From Endomychus coccineus (lineage: Eukaryota; Arthropoda; Insecta; Coleoptera; Endomychidae): a DNA stretch of 64,000 bases. A program made the translations under genes and the position numbers. The notes under the pieces are model-generated. The model ran no database searches, was not told the origin of the DNA, and worked only from the letters and a program-made list of their open reading frames with translations. Where the stretch lies: assembly GCA_958510875.1 (NCBI GenBank), contig OY294068.1:178591411-178655410 (forward strand). Reading direction: 5' to 3'. Shown here in pieces: positions 57,194 to 64,000 of this stretch (position 1 is the first letter of the stretch; each line of letters begins with the position of its first letter).

Positions 57194-58297
57194 CACCCGA
57201 ATAGAATGAGTTCTGAGTATCTTGTTAGATACCCGAAAGCATCGAACAAGCACATCAGTATTCCTTAAACATAACTTACAGATTAATATTACAAAAATCA
57301 GTTAATAAGCAATGAAATAACCCGCAAAGAATACGATTTATATCCTCCCCTGTTCAAATAAATTTGAGAATGTGGTGTAAATTGTTTGATAGATCAATCA
57401 AACGCAGTAAGTTATTATATCGTGTCATTTCAAAAGTTTGATCCTGTTTTGTTCGGGTGAGAGGATAAGCGAGCGGGAATAAAAGTTTTGTGCTTTGAGC
57501 TACAAGCGCAGAGCGGCGCTTCAACGCAGGCAAGGAAATGTACCGAGTAAAACTGATGGCTGAAATGCAAGTTTCCTACATCTTAATGTACTCATAAATC
57601 AAGTGTGCCAGCCTCGGCCTTTATTACTACACCTCCCATCGTAGTTGGCAGCAGTCATGTGAAAGCAAACACTGAAAATTATCCGCGGCTATCGAAAAGT
57701 AGGAGAAAGTTCATATTATTCCCCTGAAATTGAATCGAGGATGTTTTATATGCAAAGCCCGACTTTAGAGGACTTGACTAGAGCTTTGCAAAATTAGAGA
57801 AAGAAATGGGGGATTAGTTGTCGCGTATTGCATTCTTACTAGGTTCAATTTCACGCGGCCCTGGCCATTTGCCACTTCAATTTATTACTTACTTTTCTGT
57901 ATGTCATACTTGTTGGAATATTTAAACCCCAGGATATCGCTTCAAATTAAAGCGTTCAAACTTTGGGGCATCTCCTTGCCGAACTTTCAAATCCGCATCA
58001 GCATACTTGTCAGCCTATTATGTAACTTCATAATGTGTGGAGTAATTTGCGTTCGGCAACGCAAGCTATGATATCAAGAAGCCATACCACGCAAATTTAA
58101 TTATTTTGATTGCATCCAGAATAGTAGTTGTTTATCTCGTAGTAAAAGTAATACATTTTCGAACGACAATGTTAATTGTTGAACAAGCATTGAAGTCAGG
58201 GAATGTGTTTTTACTGCGAGGTACACATACTATTTTTTCTGAAATCGCAATCAACACTATCATAGATTAAGGAATTTTCATAAATGCATAACAATTT
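57194..58297. other. Unassigned intergenic DNA
   Basis: 1.1 kb between the DD41D element and the recombinase gene, with nothing recognised. It could include the 5' region of the Crypton-like element. Confidence 0.4.
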
Positions 58298-58916
58298 TTG
58301 ATTACCATCTTATTGCCTATGAAATCGTTTCCACCAGAGTTAGTGAGTGCTGCTGAAAATGTCATCTTAAATCCATTGCCAAATAAATCCAAGGAAAAAT
58401 ATAAATACGCTTACAAATGTTTTATGGATTATTGCCAAGAGAAAAAGGCAACCTCCCGATCTGAAAATGTCACGAATGCATACTTTACTGATTTATCTAC
58501 GAAGTTGAAGGCATCTACGTTATGGTCAAATTACTCCATGCTGAGTGCTACACTTAGTACAAAAGAAGATATTGATTTTACAAAATATTCGGAATTGCGT
58601 GTTTTTCTGAAACCTGAAAAGCGACAACAATAAACCAAACAGGTCAAAAGTTTTGTCAGATGTACAAATTGAAACGTTTATTACTCAAGCACCAGATTAT
58701 GTATACTCAATGGATAAGGTACGTTTAAAATATAAGAATTTCAAGATTACCTAGAATTTCAAGATTACCTAGATATATTTCAGGTTTCCTTCAATATTTG
58801 ATGTCGCCGTGATGAACTATATCAATTAAATTTGAATGACATAGAAGATTTTAGATCTGAGCATTTGATTACATATCCGATAATAAAACGAACAAACCAA
58901 GATCACTTGTGATAAA
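58298..58916 (+). pseudogene. Crypton-like tyrosine recombinase, 5' part
   Basis: The start is ATG 58,319 or 58,298 in the same frame. FPPELVSAAENVIL, KSKEKYKYAYKCFMDYCQEK, ENVTNAYFTDLSTKLKASTL, WSNYSMLSATLSTKEDIDF (the N-terminal SAM-like core-binding domain of tyrosine recombinases). A frameshift near 58,615 leads to NRSKVLSDVQIETFITQAPD. GT-AG boundaries at 58,719-58,783 suggest a 65-bp intron, which contains an 18-bp tandem duplication. The next exon carries one stop (NI-stop-CRRDEL) and the catalytic Arg in CRRDELYQLNLNDIED. The frame PDNKTNKPRSLV is cut at 58,916 by a hAT insertion and resumes at 60,765. Insect Crypton proteins look like this; a DIRS-type origin is less likely. Confidence 0.78.
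58719..58783 (+). other. Probable 65-bp intron in the recombinase
   Basis: GTACGT at the start and TATATTTCAG at the end. AGAATTTCAAGATTACCT occurs twice in tandem within it. Removing it joins SMDK to VSFNI. The stop that follows shows the gene is dead anyway, so use of the intron is inferred only. Confidence 0.5.
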
Positions 58917-60764
58917 TAAAGGGCGGAATATATGCAAAGTGCATATATTTGCATATTTTAACAAAATTTCATAAAAAATTGCATATTTCGGCGAAAATAA
59001 AATTTGTGTGCATATTTTTATGTTTTTCGTTTTATCAAAAGAATAAGTGCGACTCTTGCAGATTATTGAAATAATTTAAAAGGTGGGTTGATTTTAATAT
59101 TATATGGTTTAAGTACCCATTTTACTGTTATATGGTTTATTGCCGGCATTTATTGGATGTTTAGGAATTTCCAAGTAATCAGCTTGCCTAATTCACCGAA
59201 CAGAAACAAGACATAACAAAACTTTCTTTTTTCGGGGTCTAGTTGGAATGCGGCGGCTTGCTTTTATAGTTCGGACTTCAAAGTACCGACGCCAAGTGAA
59301 CCTTCTTGTCTTGTTTCTTTTCGGTGCCTAATTGGAGAGCAAATGTGGTCTCTTCTTTTGTATTTATATTGTATAGTTTAGTTTGTCGATATATTCCAGT
59401 GTGAAAAGAGTGATTTCGAAAATATTTATTTCAAACGTCTAAAATGCCGAAAGCCGCTTCGTGGATTAAAAATTTTCCTGAGTTGGTTTGATGGGGATAA
59501 AGTGTTTTGCAAAGTTTGTGCCAAAATCATTGTTTGTGAAAAGAAGTTCCAAATTGATCAACACTTGAAAACAGCTATGCATAAAGCTAAGTTGCAGAAG
59601 AATAAATCTGTGCCTGTTCAGCAGTGTGTGCAAACCACATTTCAAAATGTCAAACCAAAGAGTGAAAAGGAGGTGTATCATCAAGACTTATGCAAAGCTT
59701 CAGTCGCAGCAAATATACCTTTGAAGAAACTGCAAAATACACAATTCAGAGATATTTTGCAAAAATATTGTAATCAAAAGATCCCTGACGAATCCACACT
59801 TAGAAAGAAATATGTGCAAACAGTATACGAAACCGTATTGGAAGAAATTAAAGTTTCACTGGGCGAAGAACATTTTTATATTATTGTTGATGAAAGCACA
59901 GACTCATGTGGTCGATATATCGCACATCTTATTATTGGAGGGCTTCAAAAAAATAAAGGGAAGCTATATTTAATATCTTCTGAACAGTTAGACAAAACAA
60001 ATAATGTGACCGTAACTCGATTTATTCAGCAGTCTTTATCGAATTTTTTTTTACTAAATCCAGTTCCAGTAGTGAAGTTTTTAGTGTTTTTGTCTGACGC
60101 AGCGCCGTATATGGTTAAAGTATGCCAAAACTTAGAAATATTTTATCCCAATATGGTACATGTCACTTGCTTCTCACACGGGATAAACAGAGTTGCAGAA
60201 ACTATTAAAACAGCATATCCCTTGATGAACAAATTAATTTCAAATATAAAGAAAGTGTTTTTGGAAGCACCTCTAATAGTGCAGAGCTATAGAGAGAAAT
60301 TGCCAGGAGTTAGTTTACCTCCAGAGCCCGTAATTACTCGATGGGGAACATGGATTAAGGCCGCGATATTCTACGCAGACCATTTTGAAATGGCTTCAAA
60401 TTAAAATATTGCCAGATCACATCGGTAGATGTTGAAAGATCTTTTTCTTTGTACAAACATATTTTTACAGACAGGAGGCAGACACTTTTATTGGAAAATA
60501 TTGAAAAATATATCGTTATAAATGCATTTTATACCATTTCAGGTTAAAAATTTTACCTATTATATTTTTGTTTTAATTTTACTTAAAATAAATAATTTTT
60601 GTAAAGGTCGGCGTTTCTTTATTTCCATTTTTCCATGTTATATTCAAGGCATATAATTGCATATTTCGACAAATAAGTGCATATTGTTGCATATTTCAAA
60701 GAAAAACTATGCATATATATGCGCATATTATAACTGAATTGACGTGCATATATTCCGCCCTTTA
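58917..60764 (+). mobile_element. hAT element, copy B, inside the recombinase gene
   Basis: 1848 bp. Ends TAAAGGGCGGAATATATGC with perfect 8-bp target duplications GTGATAAA (58,909-58,916; 60,765-60,772). Orientation is opposite to copy A. Subterminal TGCATAT words are frequent: at least four within 110 bp of the left end and six within 130 bp of the right. It is shorter than copy A by 416 bp, mainly through an internal deletion in the transposase near 60,400. Since its target duplication is exact and its reading frame long, it is the younger or less decayed of the two. Confidence 0.95.
59454..60547 (+). pseudogene. hAT transposase with internal deletion
   Basis: ATG at 59,454 (MPKAASWIKNFPEL). 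A 2-bp loss compared with copy A breaks the frame near 59,487. From 59,502 it is open for 300 codons: MFCKVCAKIIVCEKK with HLKTAMHK (BED-like zinc finger), KASVAANIPLKKLQNTQF, FYIIVDESTDSCGRYIAHLI (first catalytic Asp region), VVKFLVFLSDAAPYMVKV (second Asp), FSHGINRVAETIKTAYP and TRWGTWIKAAIFYADHFE. About 430 bp are then deleted, removing the insertion domain and helical part, and the frame is shifted into SVDVERSFSLYKHIFTDRR (dimerisation motif) and a stop at 60,547. It could still serve as a non-autonomous element. Confidence 0.92.
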
Positions 60765-61281
60765 GTGATAAACGAAACTCATATACCATTGTATAGAAAA
60801 TATGTTGCATGTCATCTAGATAATTGTTAAAGTAGCCGCTTTTTCTTCAAATATTCAAATGAGAAAGGTTGCGGGCAAGTAGTGGGAATACATCAGTTTG
60901 GCAAAATGACTCAAGTTGTCGCAACATTATTGAATTTTCCAGATGCACATGAATACACAGAACATCGTTTCCGTTTTCTTCAAAGATGCATGAGGGATTG
61001 AAATCCTCAACCTTTCGCAAAGGATATATAGAGGAATTTTTCACAAATAAAGTCGACAGCAGATAAAATATTTAGAGGAAGAAGTGACAAAAAGGAATCT
61101 GCTAATACTATTGGTATTATTGTCTAAGAAGAAAACAGCAATAACGTCGCTGACTATTCAGATAAGACAACAGATAGATTTAGAGAGGGAAGTGACAAAG
61201 AGAATGACTTCAGGTAGAGTTCAGCCTATGTTTAATAATTGTACAGACTGCAACATAGCTATGAATATACGAAAATAGTTA
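60765..61281 (+). pseudogene. Crypton-like tyrosine recombinase, 3' part
   Basis: Continues the 58.3-kb frame after the hAT: VINETHIPLYRKYVACHLDN, SRFFFKYSNEKGCGQVVGIH, QFGKMTQVVATLLNFPDAHE, EHRFRFLQRC (HxxR catalytic pair), then a deletion/frameshift and KSSTFRKGYIEEF, with the presumed nucleophile Tyr in GYIE. The usual segment between HxxR and the Tyr is shortened. From 61,084 a tail frame ends FNNCTDCNIAMNIRK, a Cys/Asn-rich C-terminus seen in this family. R, HxxR and Y are thus all recognisable although the gene is broken. Confidence 0.75.
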
Positions 61282-61454
61282 TAACAAACGTTCCATATGT
61301 GTAACAATATATTCAATATATGGTCTTAATGTGAGTTGGTGGCTTGCGTAAATTTATTTACTGTCCAAAATTTGTATAAAAAACCGGTAGGGACCGATTT
61401 TGACGGCCTAGGTTGGCAAAAATTTTCCCGGATCGTTTTCGGGAAAGTTCGTTG
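61282..61454. other. Unassigned gap
   Basis: Nothing recognised between the recombinase and the tandem array. Confidence 0.5.
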
Positions 61455-62395
61455 CTTAGCAATGTTTATATTGATAAACTCATTGCATCAATCTGATTCT
61501 GGCTAGATTCAACAGGTCGAAGGGGCTGTCAACTCTCAAAAGCTGTGTTCATATACTCCCAATTTGAATTATAATTTAATGGCCAATTATCAAATTCATG
61601 TTTATATTGATAAACTCATTGCGTCTATCTAATTCTGGCCAGATTCAACAGGTCGGGGTAGTTGTCAACTCTCAACAACTTCGTTCACATCCTCCTGATT
61701 AGAATTGTCATTATATGGCCAATTATCAAATTCATCCTCAAAATGATAAGTTACTTGGGAACTCTTATCATCGTCTGAAATGTGACCAGATCCAGCTAAT
61801 CAAAGAAGCCGCCAACACTCAACAGCTCGATCCACAGACTACACGTTTAAATTGTAATCACATGGTTCATTATTAAATAATATTTAGAATGATAAACTCT
61901 CCAGCAACCCAGGTATCTTACTGAACTCTAGCCAGATACTGCAGCTTGAATTGGCTGTCAACTCTTAGCAGCTGCGTTCATATCCCCCCAATTTGAATTG
62001 TTTTATCATGGAATGTCATGGCCAAATATGAAGTTAATGTGTGGATGAACTCATTGCGTCTATCTGATTCTAGTCTGATTCAACAGGTCGAAGAGACTGT
62101 CAACTCTCAACAGCTTCGTTCACATGCTACCAATTATCAAATTATATTCAGAATGATTTTTGGCAACCCTGGTCTCTATCTGAGCTCTGGCTGGATGCTG
62201 CAGCTCGGAAGAGTTGTCAACTCTCAACAGCTGCGTTCATATCCTCCCTATTTGAATTAGAATTTCATGGCCAATCATCAATCACAATCAATTATCCTAG
62301 CGTCTATCTGATTCTGGCCAGATTCAACAGGTCGAAGGAGCTGTCAACTCCCAACAGCCTCGTTCATATTCTCCTAATTTGAATTGTACTTGTTA
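61455..62395. repeat. Satellite-like tandem array, about seven 110-150-bp units
   Basis: Units begin near 61,465, 61,601, 61,737, 61,883, 62,035, 62,150 and 62,290. Recurrent words: GATAAACTCATTGCGTC, GATTCAACAGGTCGAAG, TGTCAACTCTCAACAGC, TTCATATCCTCC, AATTTGAATTG, TGGCCAATTATCAAATT. The third and fourth units are the most diverged. Open frames here are chance results of the repeat. Confidence 0.9.
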
Positions 62396-63249
62396 ATATA
62401 CGTGATATTATTTTCGTGAAATTATTCTTTTTGATTCAATATCTGTCAAGGTCCTTCATTAGGACAGTTAGTGAAATATATCTGAGTAGGTACATTGCAC
62501 AACACTTGAAGTGGATAGGTATTAGGGGAATATTTAAATTTCCTGGGTCAATATTTGGAATAAACAAAATTCGGATATATTCAACCAAACATCTGATGAA
62601 ATATCTACTCGATCGTAGAGGAGTGTATTAGGCTGTGCCAAAAAAAATTGTTATTCTTTTATTTCGCTCTTCTTCGTTCAAATTCATTCAGGTCCCCCAA
62701 ATTTGGAACAAATCGGCTAATATTTAGGGGTGCATCAAGCCCAAAACGTGCTTTTTGAAGTTTTTCCTCAATTTTTGAGAGGTTTCATAACACTGTTCTA
62801 CAATAAAGAGATGTTTGACACTTTGGAGACATTATTACATTCAAACACAAAGTATTTGATGCAGTTCAGTTGCCACATCCACTTTCCCACAGATACATTG
62901 GCGAAAAGAACCATTTTTTTAAAGCCTAAAAACTGTAATTTCAACTTTCAATTTAAATAACTTTATATTTTCAGGTTCCTGATGCGTCATATGCTCTGTT
63001 AACGTAGTCTAGTATCACGTAGCATTAATTGAATTGATAATTTCATGAAAAATTGCCCATCAGTTATGATAATCTACACTCGAGTGGAAAATCGCACCAC
63101 TTGAAAATGCACCAAAAATGGCAAAAATTCAGAGTGTCTTAACTCGGTTGCATTTAGTTGAGAATGGATGAATCTTTGAGTTCTGTGAAAGTTAGAACCT
63201 TCCCTTTAATGTGATGCTAGTTAATGTGATACCAAATCTATTCCACCCC
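62396..63249. other. Unassigned intergenic DNA
   Basis: Frames of 71-76 codons at 62,416 and 62,730 do not resemble known proteins. Nothing else recognised. Confidence 0.45.
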
Positions 63250-63293
63250 CTCCCACTCCGCTAAGAAACATATTTTTCTTAGCGGATTGGGAG
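63250..63293. repeat. Strong hairpin, 18-bp stem
   Basis: CTCCCACTCCGCTAAGAA pairs with TTCTTAGCGGATTGGGAG, with one mismatch and an 8-base loop. A partial third copy (CTAAGAAAAATATGTTCC) follows at 63,300-63,317. It could be a small MITE or terminator-like fold-back; the function is unknown. Confidence 0.75.
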
Positions 63294-63406
63294 GACTCCT
63301 CTAAGAAAAATATGTTCCTTGTCAAAAAATTTCCCACTTTGACAGCTTTTAGCCGGTTAAAGGGTTATTATTAAATCCAAATTCTGACACCGAATTAGAG
63401 ATGTGA

Positions 63407-63709
63407 AGAACGCGTTGTATCGATGAACTATTCTCTCAACATACATGTAACTTGTTGGAAAGATTTGACGAGAACTGCGACTTTTTAATTGAAGATCCAT
63501 CTGCGTGGAAAAGCTAGTCTTATATAGAAGCGAAAGAAAAAATTTCATTTTTGCGCGTTACGAATGACACCGCGGAAAGAGGTATAGCATTAATTACAAA
63601 ATATAATTCCGAATTGACGAAGAACGAAGAGCAAAAGCAGTACCTGTTGGAAGTTGTCGAGGAGCACAGACGGCGAACTCCAAGCGTTGCGAAAAAAGCG
63701 TTGATATGA
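63407..63709 (+). pseudogene. C-terminal remnant of a repeated protein, unknown function
   Basis: A 101-codon frame with one TAG (63,515-63,517): LFSQHTCNLLERFDENCDFL, IEDPSAWKS, stop, SYIEAKEKISFL, VTNDTAERGIALITKYN, KNEEQKQYLLEVVEEHRRR and a stop at 63,707. The VTNDxAERGxxLIxxYN and EEQKQxLLxVVExHR blocks recur in multi-copy, probably transposon-derived proteins of insects and other animals (from memory). It has no start, so it is a last exon or 5'-truncated copy. It may belong with the GGDRKS remnant at 720-1003, but nothing here links them. Confidence 0.5.
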
Positions 63710-64000
63710 TGTATGATTGTAAATTATTAAATGATTTTTAGAAATATTCGATTGTAGATACTAGAATATACTCTGTACTCAACACATTCTGTTAACTTTA
63801 TGACTCGTTGATTAATTTTATAAAGATTCATTGATTGGCAAAGTTGTAACCAAAAAAAAAACACAAAACGGTACTTTTTTTTTAATTCATAACTTTCCGC
63901 CAAATCATCGTAGAAACTCGAGTTTTTAATGAACTTGAAGGAAAGTTATTAAAATGTATTGACCTGTTGTCTGATTGAGTCCAAGATTTTTTCGGCTTGG
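63710..64000. other. Unassigned AT-rich end
   Basis: Nothing recognised. Confidence 0.5.

Noticed and set aside
1..64000. CRISPR array, prokaryotic operons, rRNA genes, viral or toxin genes
   Set aside because: No regular spacer-repeat pattern, no ribosome-binding-site-linked genes, no rRNA words and no viral structural or toxin protein were seen. The composition and transposon content are those of an animal nuclear genome.

Overview
This window looks like AT-rich, intron-poor intergenic DNA from an insect nuclear genome. A beetle is a guess only. I find no intact host gene, no rRNA or tRNA gene, no CRISPR array and nothing prokaryotic. Almost everything recognisable is a decayed transposable element, and the long spans between have stops in all frames and few clues.

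Layout. From 0.4 to 7.1 kb there are non-LTR retrotransposon pieces (RNase H-bearing I/R1-like and CR1/jockey-like) and a degenerate minisatellite split by a 5'-truncated retroelement. At 8.0-8.9 kb a mariner end abuts a retroelement tail. At 12.2-13.5 kb lies a long CR1/jockey-like relic, at 14.8-15.5 kb a fold-back element with ~210-bp arms, at 16.6-17.5 kb the C-terminus of an R2/R4-type element with a restriction-like endonuclease, and at 18.7-19.7 kb an I-like copy ending in a (GAT)n tail. A Tc1/mariner-type element with ~489-bp inverted repeats fills 21.8-23.9 kb. Penelope-like element (PLE) pieces meet head to head at 25.5-26.5 kb, and an internally deleted mariner lies at 27.86-28.75 kb. 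From 33.1 to 40.5 kb there are several I-like copies. PLE terminal repeats with hammerhead-ribozyme-like motifs occur at 42 kb.

The richest part is 46.7-62.4 kb. A ~410-bp tandem duplication of a reverse transcriptase segment is split by a 2.26-kb hAT element with a perfect 8-bp target duplication. A PLE carries a hammerhead motif just upstream of its ORF (52.4-53.5 kb). A nearly complete DD41D Tc1/mariner element (54,831-57,191) has ~460-bp inverted repeats and a probable 59-bp intron. A Crypton-like tyrosine recombinase gene (58.3-61.3 kb) is split by a second, inverted copy of the same hAT family, again with a perfect 8-bp target duplication. A satellite-like tandem array follows at 61.5-62.4 kb.

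The genes do not work together as a pathway. The window records nested, inverted and truncated insertions. The most useful signals are the two hAT copies, which give a relative order of insertions, the hammerhead-like motifs linked to PLE coding remnants, and the two long-inverted-repeat Tc1/mariner elements that share terminal motifs.
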